Below, one piece after another: positions 22,342 through 32,159 of a stretch of 35,360 nt of DNA; positions within the stretch are counted from its first letter, which is position 1; every line of letters begins with the position of its first letter. This DNA comes from Smittium culicis. Taxonomy: Eukaryota; Kickxellomycota; Harpellomycetes; Harpellales; Legeriomycetaceae. A program made the position numbers and the translations under genes. The stretch spans positions 1 to 35,360 of the forward strand of contig LSSN01004897.1 in the NCBI GenBank assembly GCA_001970855.1, written 5' to 3'. The notes below the pieces were generated by a model, which was given only the letters and a program-made list of their open reading frames with translations, did no database searches and was not told the DNA's origin.

Positions 22342-23229
22342 TTGAAAGCATTCATTATCCTGAACAAAAAAAAAGAAAAAGTTATCAAAAAATTTTTATC
22401 ACATAAGCTCGAAAAACCAAATATAATATCTCGAAATACTTTATTAGAAGGTATTGATATTACTCCAAATGAAATAAGCAATTTCAAATCGAACGAATCA
22501 AGAAAATTAGACATCTTAAAAACGTCTTTGAATCAATGTAGTTTTTTAGATAAAAAATCAAAGAAAAATTATTTAATAAAAATTCTTATTTTATCAAGAT
22601 AAAAAATTCTGAATTCGAATTATGTTTCTCGTGTAAACCCTCTTTAGAAAAGGGAAATTTTTTATACTTCGACGAAAATTATAAATTAATTGTGTATGGA
22701 TATCATGTAATAGAAGTAGGATATTCGAATTTTAATCGAAAGAATTTTTCGTTATCGATCTGTATTACTGAAAATTGATCTGAATACATTTAATGTTGGA
22801 TATTTAAGATCCTTAAAAAAAATTTTAATAAATTAGGAATATCGCTTTCACCTGAAATATTCACTTCAGATAATGAAATTTTTATCACAATCTCTATTAA
22901 TAAAATATTCCCTGAATCTCAAAGAATTAATTTTTTTTTTTCATACTCTCAAATCAATAATATCTTTCTCAGAAAGATATAAAAATAGTAAAATCGAAAT
23001 AGTATAAGAATTTTTTTTTCAATGAATCTAGAGCAAAAATATGTTTCACAAATCATTTGAGTTATTTTTGGAGAAATGGACTGATAGAATATCAGGAAAA
23101 ATTATCATCGATTACATTAAATATAATTTTTTTAATCGAAATAAAAATTGGTATGAGGGAGCAAACATAATCTGTCCTAGTACAAACTATGCTATCAGAA
23201 GATTTGATTTTAAAATGAAAGTCGACTAA
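22342..23229 (+). pseudogene. MULE-type transposase pseudogene
   Basis: Frames change along the stretch but recognisable MULE domain blocks follow in order. FDENYKLIVYGYHVIEVGYS, then NFNRKNFSLSICITEN, corresponds to the D(A)TYK...G.PV..VG.SD.NR.F...A...... start of the domain. ISLSPEIFTSDNE is the second acidic block. KIFPESQRI comes before a putative C/H block. WYEGANIICPSTNYAI corresponds to the WYEG....PSTNN.LE....K signature near the C terminus (about 23152-23202). The upstream frame 22342-22602 fits the region before the catalytic core. Another frame at 21940-22209 with NDNHCKSCCCSIC may be the zinc-finger-like N terminus. Several stops and frameshifts make it non-functional. Family assignment is from motif memory only. 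Confidence 0.6.
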
Positions 23230-23230
23230 C

Positions 23231-24084
23231 TTTTTTATAGAACAAAAAAAATTTTTTAATTTATAAAAATAGTAGAAATGTTAGAAGAATATCAGAGTAT
23301 ACACAATCTAATAAATCCAGAGTATGATATCAATGAATATACTAATATTCACAAAAAATTAAATTATAAAAAATTTTATAACAGCAACGATATTTTGGTT
23401 TACTTGTTTCAAAGCGAAAATGATTTATAATTGATTTATCAAGCTGTTATTTTCAACTTTAACACTTTCAATAGCATGTGCATTAAGTTATATGGACAAT
23501 AGATAGTTTATCCAAAGAAAAACATTGAAAGCTTAATAGATATTCTGCTCGTGTAAAATTTTTTTCAAGAAAAAAAAAAGCTTGCATGTATATAAAATCT
23601 TAGCTGAGCAAGGTAAAAGAGAAATAGTTTCTTAAACCATACTTAGTTTAAAAAATAAAAGAGGATGAAAAAGATATATTAAAATAGTGATACGACTAGA
23701 TTTTGGACAACTTTTAATTTGATTATTTTATTTTTTTAACTATATATATAATCACAGCATTAATTAAAAAATTAGAATAAGATTATATATAATAAATAAA
23801 ACAATTAAAACCATATTATAAATCTTTAAATTTAAAAATAATCTTTTTTTGCCTCGATTTACTTTCTTATAAGTTCCATAAAAGGATATTTTATTAATAA
23901 GTGATAAAAAATTTTAATAAAAATCATAAAATATATTTTCCGAATAAAGTTCACCGAGTAATCAATTTATTATTTTTTGAATATTGCAACTGGTTAAGTT
24001 GTTTTATTTACTGAGCTAAGGGAATTTATTGTAAAATCAAAAAATTCGCTATTTTTTTAGACGCTATTTTAAACAATCAAGAAA
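23231..24084. other. 3' interior of the MULE relic, no intact gene
   Basis: Short coding-like tracts continue after the PSTN block but are broken by stops. The rest is AT-rich. Confidence 0.4.
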
Positions 24085-24265
24085 TAAAATCAATCTATAA
24101 ACAATGTATCCCAATCAGCTTTTTAATTAAAACTAAAGATATACCATCTAAAACTAGCAAATTGAATTTATTTCCCCAAGTTTGTCGGAAAATTACAAAA
24201 TTTTAAAGGGTTTTCGTTGGACAATTTCGAAAAATGTGGTAAAAAATCTTAATCTGTGAAGAATC
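24085..24265 (+). repeat. Right MULE terminal inverted repeat (approximate)
   Basis: Inverted partner of 20986-21150. The inner half (24150-24265) also recurs as a direct copy at 24388-24500. Confidence 0.55.
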
Positions 24266-24387
24266 TACTATTTCTATGCAAATATTTTTTTTTGTTTCAG
24301 CTTTAGTCTTATCCATTAAATAATAAAAACAGATAAAAAAATATTGACAGATTAAAGTTGTAATTTAAACAATATAAAAAATGATCT

Positions 24388-24500
24388 AACACTAGCAAAT
24401 ATGATTTAACTTACCAAATTACGGGGAGAATGAGTAATTTTAAAGGATTTTCATTGAAAAATTTCAAAAATCTGGAAAAATACCTATTCTTGGCAAATTG
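24388..24500 (+). repeat. Second, direct copy of the right MULE end
   Basis: Shares ACTAGCAAA, then TTTTAAAGGRTTTTCRTTG, AATTTCRAAAAATSTGG, AAAAA and CTATTT with 24150-24285, offset by about 236 bp. It could be a tandemly duplicated end, or the end of a neighbouring related element. Confidence 0.5.
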
Positions 24501-26154
24501 ACTATTTATATCGCAAATAGTACAATTGTGAAAAAAAAATTTACCTTTCTATATTTAAAAACAACAATTTCTTAATTATTCGGTTCCATTAAATATTTAA
24601 AAGTAAAATCATAAATAATTTAGTATATTAGATATTTTTTAATTGATTTTTTAGTTTTTTCTTCAGTAAATAAATTTTCAGTTCTTTCGAGCTTCAATTA
24701 TTTTAATCCCCATATATTTATATCATGGATAAGGTTTTATCTATTCCATATAATAAATTTAATAAAATATAGAATTTATAAACTATAATATTAGTTGATT
24801 CAGTTTTATGATTGATTTTTATAGTTTAAAAAGAAAAAAAGTTAAAAAGATTATTTAACTTAATTATTTAAAAAATAAAATGGATCTTAATTTCGTGATA
24901 TTCCAAGCCCTAACCTTTGAATGAGAGATAATATGTGAGATTTAATAATAAAATGATTTTTTAAAATAAGATATAAATCTAATTTTTATGACTTTTAAAT
25001 TATGATTAATTTGAAGTTTTAATCAATTAATTTAAGTGAAAAAATTGCTCATATAATCAATATGAGATTATTTTTCTCCAAGTAGGATTAAAAATTAATT
25101 TTTTATTTTTAAGAATGAGATAAAATGAATTAATTATAATTCATAATAAAGGAATCTTAAATCCAGTATAATGTAATGATAAAACAATAATTAAAATTTC
25201 TACAAAGCAATTAATTTATGATTAGTCAAATATTCTATAGAAAAAAGATTCATATTATCTATCATATACTATGACTCAATAAAATTTAGATCTCGCGATA
25301 AATATATAATTCGAGATAAAAATGATTGATAACTATAAAAATTAGTCTTGATATAAAATTAAAGTTAGATAAGTGAGATTAATGTGATAATAATAAAATA
25401 GAAAATTTTATAGTAGTTTAAATTGATAATTTCTAGATTACATAGTAATTAATTTATACTATACTTATTTAATACACGTAAATTTACTCGTATATTTACT
25501 TCAATTAAAATAATTTAATATTAGGCCTATCGTTGATATTTTTTAATAAAATTAATGTTTAGTTATGTATAAAATTTATACAAGATATCAAAGAATACGA
25601 AAAACCATTCTCGGTACCCCACAATTCTTTTTTTGACATCTCATTAAATATCAGTATTGAAGATTAAATAATTAGTATCGAAAGCAAGATAGCTTTAATT
25701 TAATAATACAGATTCTGATAGTATATTCTAAAAATATCTATTAGATAAAAATAGTAAAATAGATATATAATAATTTGATTATATATGAATTATGCAACAC
25801 ATTATATCTAACATAAGAATCTACGAATTATTTCAATACATTCTGTGAATAAACATCCGACTGATAATATAATAAATTTATTCTAAAAAAAATGATACAT
25901 TGGATAGAAGGTGACTAGATTTAATTTTATGTTTTTGATCAATAATCATTTAATGTTATCTAATCATTGATTATTAATAAATTGAAAACTATTAAAAGCT
26001 TTCTTAGAAACCAAAAAATGCTTATTAATTATTGATTTTTAATCGCTATATAACTTTAAGTGTGTAATTTACTATCAAAAGTATTAAAATTTTTTTTATA
26101 TTTTAAACTTAGTATCAATTACATGTTCGTCATCAAAACAAAATATTTTTACTT
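24501..26154. other. No gene seen
   Basis: Very AT-rich DNA with no open frame of note and no recognised domain. Only one small patch around CTCGGTACCCCAC (25614-25626) is less AT-rich. Confidence 0.5.
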
Positions 26155-26460
26155 GAGAAAAATAAGTATAAATTACAAAAACGACTATTATTAATGAAAA
26201 TTATGACCAATCTATATTATTTTAACTACCATAAAATCCAACATTAAAAACTAAATAAAACTAAAATTAATAATAAATAAAACTATAATAAATAATAAAT
26301 AAAACTATAATTAATAATAAATAAAACTATAATTAATAATAAATAAAACTATAATTAATAATAAATAAAACTATAATTAATAATAAATAAAACTATAATA
26401 ATAATAAATAAAACTACCTCTTTAATACAATCAACTATGTCAAATCAGCTAACAATAAAA
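26155..26460 (+). repeat. Diverged duplication, copy A (contains minisatellite)
   Basis: Begins GAGAAAAATAAGTATAAATTA and ends TACAATCAACTATGTCAAATC plus AGCTAACAATAAAA. A diverged second copy lies at 26631-26800. The two share both ends, and copy A is lengthened by an internal 22-bp array. Confidence 0.6.
26260..26412 (+). repeat. 22-bp minisatellite, seven units
   Basis: Units at 26260, 26282, 26304, 26326, 26348, 26370 and 26392. Four are identical (ACTATAATTAATAATAAATA + AA); the outer ones vary slightly and the last is 21 bp. Most units start with the octamer ACTATAAT. Confidence 0.9.
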
Positions 26461-26630
26461 AAACTATTCTCAGCTATCCTCCGATTTGTCTAAAATGGTT
26501 TAGATATATGAATTTTATTATTACATATTTCTATTAAGATTATGTTTAGTTATGAAGAATATTAAAAATTGATTAACGTCCAATTATAACAAAAAATTAT
26601 ACTCATTTACAAAAATTGAATAATTGTGCT

Positions 26631-26800
26631 TAAGAAAAATAAGTATAAATAGACATCAACCATTGTGCTTAATAAGGATAATGGATTAGCTTTATCATTT
26701 AAACCACCATAACAATAAATTCTTTAAAAATTACAATTACTAAACAAAAATTATCTTTTTAACAAAATCAACTATGGTAAACCAGTTACAAATCAAAATC
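26631..26800 (+). repeat. Diverged duplication, copy B
   Basis: Begins AAGAAAAATAAGTATAAATAG and ends ACAAAATCAACTATGGTAAA plus CCAGTTACAAATCAAAA, matching copy A at both ends about 476 bp downstream of its start. It lacks the minisatellite. Confidence 0.6.
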
Positions 26801-26888
26801 AGGCTTAACCATCGCCGGTTCTCTTGACAATAACTATCACTTCTGCCGAAAATACAGGCAGGTTCCGGTTCGAGTAAGGAAGAAAATT

Positions 26889-26955
26889 TTTGTCAGTATG
26901 TTTGAGTGACAAAGGGGATAGACTTGAAATCTATTATACTCTGTCTGCAGAGGTC
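26889..26955. repeat. Cluster of three consecutive hairpins
   Basis: Perfect inverted repeats follow one another: TTTGTCA/TGACAAA (26889-26895 and 26907-26913), ATAGA/TCTAT (about 26919-26935) and CTCTG/CAGAG (about 26940-26953, 4-nt loop). CTGCC/GGCAG lies just upstream (about 26843-26861). The surrounding 26815-26960 is less AT-rich than its flanks. Confidence 0.5.
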
Positions 26956-27412
26956 TAATTTCTGTTACTTGAAATCGTTACTTTTGTATATCATCGTATA
27001 TACAATAATTGAAGAGTCAAATTAAGCTATTGATTTGAAAATAAATTTTCATATTTTTTTTTTGATGATCTGATTAAGAAATTTAATTATGATTCAAAGT
27101 TATTATAGTAGTTCGATTTTTTATTTAAATATTCATAGGAATCATTATATTGAATCTACTTCTTTTAACCATAATAAAAAGCTATTATTGGCAATTATTT
27201 GTATCAAAATCTAGTAAATACACTAAAAAAAACTAATTATAAGAGCCAATAATTTTTGTTTCAACATTGGATCCCGATACAAATAAATGTAGGTATTATA
27301 AATTTATAAAACACACAGCTAATAATAGTGTTTCATAAGAATCTTGAAAAAAATTAAATATTTAGTGATTAACAAATTACAAAAAAATTTTTTTTGCCCA
27401 TCCAGCTAATGG

Positions 27413-27650
27413 CTGTCAAATCCGACTTTTGATCTTTTTTCTGAACAGCAAATATGATACTAAATGTTTATATCTATCTGATATCGCATTTTATTTGCCG
27501 ATTTTGTTTTTTTGGTTTTGCTGATTCGAATCTCTACTAGATCCCCAGCCAAATGACATAGTTCGTCCCATTCTTCAAATAACTGCCAAATACGACATCT
27601 GATCTATTTTCTGACCAGTAAAACTGATTTTACAGGTTTTTATCTATCTG
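27413..27650 (+). repeat. Two diverged direct repeats of 68 bp in the gypsy leader
   Basis: 27413-27480 and 27583-27650 align without gaps (54 of 68 identical by my count). Both begin CTGYCAAAT and end TATCTATCTG, offset 170 bp. They precede the gag relic. Confidence 0.75.
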
Positions 27651-27689
27651 TCTCTTCCAATTAAAAAATTTTCAGTTATTTTATCATCA

Positions 27690-28000
27690 GAATGAAATAC
27701 TAAACTCTTGAAGATAAGATTTTTCATGGTAAATTTACAGAAGATACAGATTGTTTCATAAAACGCTATGAGTGCTTTGTAATTTCGTGATGTTGGACTG
27801 ATTCATATTTTTTTAATTATCGCGTTTTATTTTTGGAAATACGCTCTATATCATGGTATGAAATTCAAATTTCTGAAATCCACGTCTGAGAATCGTTAAA
27901 ATTCAGGTTCAAAGTTGTCTTCACAGACAAGGTTGAATTAATTTTATCATGGAATAACATTAATTTGTCTAGTATAGGTTAAAATTCGTGGAAATAAAAG
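27690..28000 (+). pseudogene. Gypsy gag fragment
   Basis: Frames read FHGKFTEDTDCFIKRYECFV, then a broken stretch with FLEIRSISWYE. This matches the retrotransposon gag pattern F.G...D...FI.RYE......W....F..YL...A..WY. Stops interrupt it (for example TGA after FVIS). Gag would form the cytoplasmic virus-like particle in an intact element. Confidence 0.55.
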
Positions 28001-29025
28001 GTAACATAAAATATTTATTCGAAAAAGCAAAGATTGTTTCTGCTAAAAAAAGTTTTGATATTTGGGAAAATCGCTTCTAACCTACCATAGAAAAAAAATT
28101 ACCAAAAATTAAATTTTTTCGTGGAAAAAAGCTATTGAATTAATAACTAAGAAAAAATGGGAAAACTTATCATTGATCCCAAATCAAATAGTGGTGAGAA
28201 AAAAATGTTCGTTAAAGATTTTGGTCCATTAGAGACTCTAATTCAAAGATTAGACTAGTTTGGTTTAAATATGCTGAACAAATATCGTAATTTTAACTAT
28301 AAAAACCATACTAAATTTAAATAGAATAACACTTATGTGAAAATTTTTCAATTTATCCACCGTTAAGATTATAGTAAAGTAAATTAATTAATTATTGATA
28401 AAAAAAAAACGCTATAAAAAGAATCCCCATAGCCTGGTAACTAATACCCAAAATGAAGAGATCAACTGTATCTAAGTATAAACCAACAAAATTATAGATA
28501 ATTATATATTCATTGCCTAAAAAAGTACTAGCAGTGAAGTTACGCAAAAATTGCAAAAAAATAACTAATTAAGGAACTCAAGGATAAACTCAAGATTCAA
28601 GAGTCAGCAGAAATCAAATTACCCTTATATTCAAATTCTTAATCAATAGTCCTAAACCTATTCACTACTATAACAAACTTATCTCAAGTAAAACTCTTAC
28701 AGGTTTAAATGAGTACAAGAAATGGGCTTACGAGCCTCTGAATGATATCAGGGACTAAAGATCTAGATAAAATCGAGATAGGAGAAAGTCTTAATACGAA
28801 TTTCAAAGGACTGACCAAGATATTTGATGAAAGATATTGAGATATATTGTTTAAAGGTGCAGAGTGTTGAGCTATATCAACGATACTTTTGATAAAAATA
28901 GGGTTAGATGTTGATAATATATATATCCAAGAGTTAATAATTGCTGATGAAAACATAAAATAATACCTTAGACACTAATACAAGATTAAGATAAAAATTA
29001 CAGGCTAAAATTGTTCATCAAAAGT
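28001..29025. other. Gypsy interior without recognisable domain
   Basis: Between gag and pol relics one expects zinc knuckle and protease. Neither a CCHC motif nor a D[ST]G protease motif was found. A minus frame 28705-28956 is open for 84 codons, but its composition looks like the antisense of a hydrophilic sequence. Confidence 0.35.
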
Positions 29026-29163
29026 TTAAGTTTTAAATTTATGTTGAGGTATATCATACTCCTCAGCTCTTGCAGTGGGGTTTTCAGTGTGAGAATCAAG
29101 TTCAGGGGTAGAAGTGGAATCATTGTTCTTAATATTGTTTTCAGGAAATATTTTAGACATCAT
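29026..29163 (-). CDS. Possible 45-aa minus-strand open frame (doubtful)
   Basis: ATGATG at 29163 to TAA at 29026 encodes a hydrophilic, Ser/Thr/Glu/Asn-rich peptide (KIFPENNIKNNDSTSTPELD...). It resembles the disordered N terminus of a gag protein. If so, it would come from a second element inserted in reverse. The evidence is composition only. Confidence 0.2.
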   Translation of the reverse strand: MMSKIFPENNIKNNDSTSTPELDSHTENPTARAEEYDIPQHKFKT

Positions 29164-29169
29164 TTCGAT

Positions 29170-30104
29170 TGATAAGATTTAATTATTTAGTTTTAAGCTT
29201 AGTTTATATGGTTTTATCTATATTGATTTTTAAAAAAAAATTAATACAAATTAAAATTTGAAATTATATTTAAAATTATGGTTAAAGGCTAATTTATTTT
29301 TTATAAATTTTTTTATCCTGTATTATTTTTTTTATAAAAGTATTCAGAATAAGTAAGCTTAATTCTAGAATTGTAAAAAGATATCAAAAAAAAAAAAAAG
29401 AATTATTTTATTTAATTATCATTTTTTCTGTTAATTTTATTAGGATTTCAAGTTTTATTTTTAATGATCTTAAATTTTCTCTTATCAATTTTATAAAAAA
29501 AACTCGACTTCTTTCAGAAAAGAATTTTCTGTAGTTGTTTATCAGGAAAAAATACCTTTGCTATTTTTTATTTTTATGTTTACGTTTATTGAAGTTGTTT
29601 GACTTGGCTAGATTTTGTCAATATCTTATAAGTAGATAAATTGAAGGTTAGATTATTATTTTTTTTCTTTTCTCTTTGATCTGATGTTATTAGTACACAA
29701 AAAATCGATAAATTTAGACAATTGTAGTATGTGATTTTTAGAAATCTAATCTATCTTTGATCTTTGTTATTTATAATTTTACCTTGAAAAAAAAAAAAAC
29801 TATTTTTCTTTCTTATTTCTTATTAGTATACTAAATAGTGGCTTATAAATACTAAACAAATTATGGATAAATAATAACGGATGATTTAGATAAATATTCT
29901 TTCTAGTTCATGCTATGTTATTATGTAACCGATTTCGAGTTTTTTTTTTTGAATTCTTTGTATTTTGATTATTTTAAATTAAAATTAAAATTACAAGTAA
30001 TTTGTATAAGTAAATAAAAATGATTAACTAGCCTCCAAAGAATTTATTCTGATGAATAAAATTCTGAATGATAAATGAAATTAATATTTCCTAATCGCTA
30101 TCAC
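29170..30104. other. No gene seen
   Basis: AT-rich, with T and A homopolymers. No domain recognised on either strand. Confidence 0.45.
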
Positions 30105-30112
30105 ATAAATAT

Positions 30113-30182
30113 AAGCCTGTGCTAATTCTAGGCACAGAGTGGTTCTCGTGATATAATAATATCATCTGCCTTTAGCAGATAA
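30113..30182. repeat. Cluster of three consecutive hairpins upstream of pol
   Basis: CTGTGC/GCACAG (9-nt loop, about 30117-30137), GATAT/ATATC (4-nt loop, about 30151-30164) and ATCTGC/GCAGAT (5-nt loop, about 30165-30181) follow one another, all perfect, in a patch less AT-rich than its flanks. Confidence 0.5.
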
Positions 30183-30189
30183 TTCGTAC

Positions 30190-30840
30190 TAAAAGAAAAA
30201 AAATTGTGGATTTAGTATTGAAAATATCGGAAATTGCTAAAGAGAAGAAATATAGGATATTATAGAAATATACGGCTTTTCAAACAAAGTAGAAAAATAT
30301 GATAAAAAAAATTGAATTCTCAGATATAGTGGCTTTAGTAGATAAATACGTTAGCTTTTTTGCACCTGAATTATCTGATTTAGCTCAAAAAACATTTTTG
30401 AGCATGAAATAGACACTGGAAATGCAACAATTATTTTTTTGCACACATTTTATATAACAAATAATGTTAAAGCTAACGTTAGAGCTGAACTAAAAGCCTT
30501 GGAGGATCAAGGAATAATCGAAAAGTGCCAATCAGAATGGTGCGTTATAATATTCTAGTTTCGAAAAAAGACGATAAAATCAGTATATACTCTGATTATT
30601 GAAAGTATACGTAATAAAAAAAAGGGATACATACCCCTTACCTAGGGTAGATGTAATTTTTATCGTCTTTCCAGGTTCAGCAATTTTTATTACGTACGAC
30701 GCAATTAGTGGACTTTTTCAAGTAGCCTAGAAAACCTAGTAAAAAACTAAAACTGCGTTTGGATACCCTGGTGGAGGAGTTTTCTGTTATAAATTTTTCG
30801 TAGAATGGTTTAAACTACGTACCTAGTTTATATTTTAGTT
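30190..30840 (+). pseudogene. Gypsy pol: N-terminal half of reverse transcriptase
   Basis: Frames read FAPELSDLAQ, HEIDTGNATI, RAELKALEDQGIIEKCQSEW, YPLPRVD, FITYDAISGLFQVA and KTAFGYPGGGVFCYKF, all classic gypsy RT blocks in order. The first catalytic aspartate (TYDA) remains. The expected PFGL.NAP..FQ block is decayed to FKLRT-stop-FIF-stop at about 30812-30838. Stops such as TAG in QVA-stop-KT could come from CAG or TGG by C-to-T or G-to-A change. RT copies element RNA into DNA; this copy cannot function. Confidence 0.8.
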
Positions 30841-30842
30841 TT

Positions 30843-31224
30843 GCTAGGATTTTTTTGCTTGAAGCTATTTAGTCTTATGACTTTTTTGTTATAAGGTTTG
30901 AACTATTTATTTTTCTTTAAACAAGTTTAAAGAAATTTTATTATATTGGAATGAGATTATCCTCTTTTGATACCCAAAATCTCTTTATATATGTGAATAA
31001 AACATAAAAATTAAAATAAAATGAATTCGACTAAATTGTCACCGGGTGTTTTTTAGTGACATATCTAGCGTCACCTTCGGGTATTGATTAAACCATTGGG
31101 TTTGATGGAACAGATAAATACTGTTCCACCCTGTCACAGATTCTCCCTGTGACAAATTTATTCCTATTGGGCTCAATAATAGCCAAACTATATTAAAGAG
31201 CCTTATTTAAACCGCTCTCGCTCC
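30843..31224. other. Hairpin-rich segment interrupting the RT relic, flanked by AGTTTT
   Basis: About 380 bp without RT similarity separate the NAP..FQ block from the YxDD-box block, which are normally about 20 residues apart. The hexamer AGTTTT occurs at both borders (30837-30842 and 31225-31230). Inside are a perfect 24-bp palindrome TTTCTTTAAACAAGTTTAAA+GAAA (30912-30935), GTCAC/GTGAC/GTCAC alternations (31038-31074), TGGAACAG/CTGTTCCA (31106-31113, 31121-31128) and TGTCACAG/CTGTGACA (31132-31139, 31147-31154). The last two share an 8-bp stem and 7-nt loop. The right half is less AT-rich than the surroundings. Insertion is inferred. Confidence 0.5.
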
Positions 31225-32045
31225 AGTTTTATGGGAAATTGATTTAGTCTTTGTAGAAGATATAACCATAAATTCATAAGCTTAAAAAGATCACATCAAG
31301 GATCTAGAATCTTATTTAAATTCATCAAGATCAAGTAAATTAAAATTGAAAACAAAAAAACACTTTTGCAAAGAATTAACTCAACTATTTAGAACACACC
31401 ATCTCAAAAGATGGAATTGAAACTAAAAAAATCTAAATGAAAGTGTAAAGAGCTCAACACCCAAGGAATCTTAAAGAGAAACAGTAATTTTTAGGCTTGG
31501 TGGGATATTATAGAATTTCGTTTCCGATTTTAGTAAAACAACTTTCCAACTAAAAAAAACACCTAAAGAAAAACTTGAAACGGTATTGAAGTGAAAATTA
31601 CAGTTTAGAAACAGAAAAAATCAAAGTGGGCATTTCACAAGATCCTATACTAGCACATAAAAATTTGGATAAATAATTTATACTCACCAGAGGTGCAAGT
31701 AATAATGATTTATATGCTATAGCATTAAATAAATATAACAACAAAGAAAAAAAACGACTGCTTATTGTAGTTTTTCATTAAGCTTGTTCAAAAAGAGTAA
31801 TTCTATTTTAAATTTTAAAGGATTGGTAGTGGTTTGGTGAATAAATTTACGGTTTAACAGATCGCTCAGCAATAGTTCAATTGTTCAAAAAAAAAAAAAG
31901 AGCTTACAGGAAAATTGGCAAAGTGAGATAATCAACTAAGAGATTATTCCTTAAACATAATTCATAGGCCTGGTGAGAGTAATCATGCGGACTATCTTGG
32001 TAGAAATATGCATGAGGAAAATAAAATTAAAGATACAATACTTCA
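31225..32045 (+). pseudogene. Gypsy pol: C-terminal RT and RNase H
   Basis: Starts with LVFVEDITINS, the YxDD box changed to F-V-E-D, followed by DHIKDLE. Next come LKLKTKKHF, GLVGYYRISF, HKNLDK.FILTRGASN (RT thumb/connection to RNase H) and, near 31905-32010, ELTGKLAK, LRDYSLNIIHRPGESNHADYLGRN, the RNase H end and linker typical of gypsy elements. Multiple stops and shifts. Confidence 0.75.
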
Positions 32046-32159
32046 ATAAATTTGAATATTGCAGTGTAAAGAAAATTTTATTTACCCAGTCAATCTATTA
32101 AAAGTAAATAGAAAAAATCTGAGGAACAGATTCAAAATACTTGTGACAATAAAAACTAT

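Larger units (their letters stand above)
20986..24265 (+). mobile_element. Mutator-like (MULE) element relic, approximate limits
   Basis: A MULE-type transposase relic (22342-23229) lies between long diverged inverted repeats at about 20986-21150 and 24085-24265. The best-matching TIR block is AAATTGAATTTATTTYCCCAA with RTTTGT following; it reads forward at about 24169-24187 and reverse-complemented at about 21055-21083. Next is TTTTAAAGRRTTTTC. Exact ends and target duplications could not be fixed because the repeats have diverged. The left end is about 60 bp from the mariner right end. Confidence 0.6.

Noticed and set aside
26858..26878. GGTTCCGGTTCGAGTAAGG as a tRNA T arm
   Set aside because: Stem halves do not pair around the TTCGA loop and no D or anticodon arms are found upstream.
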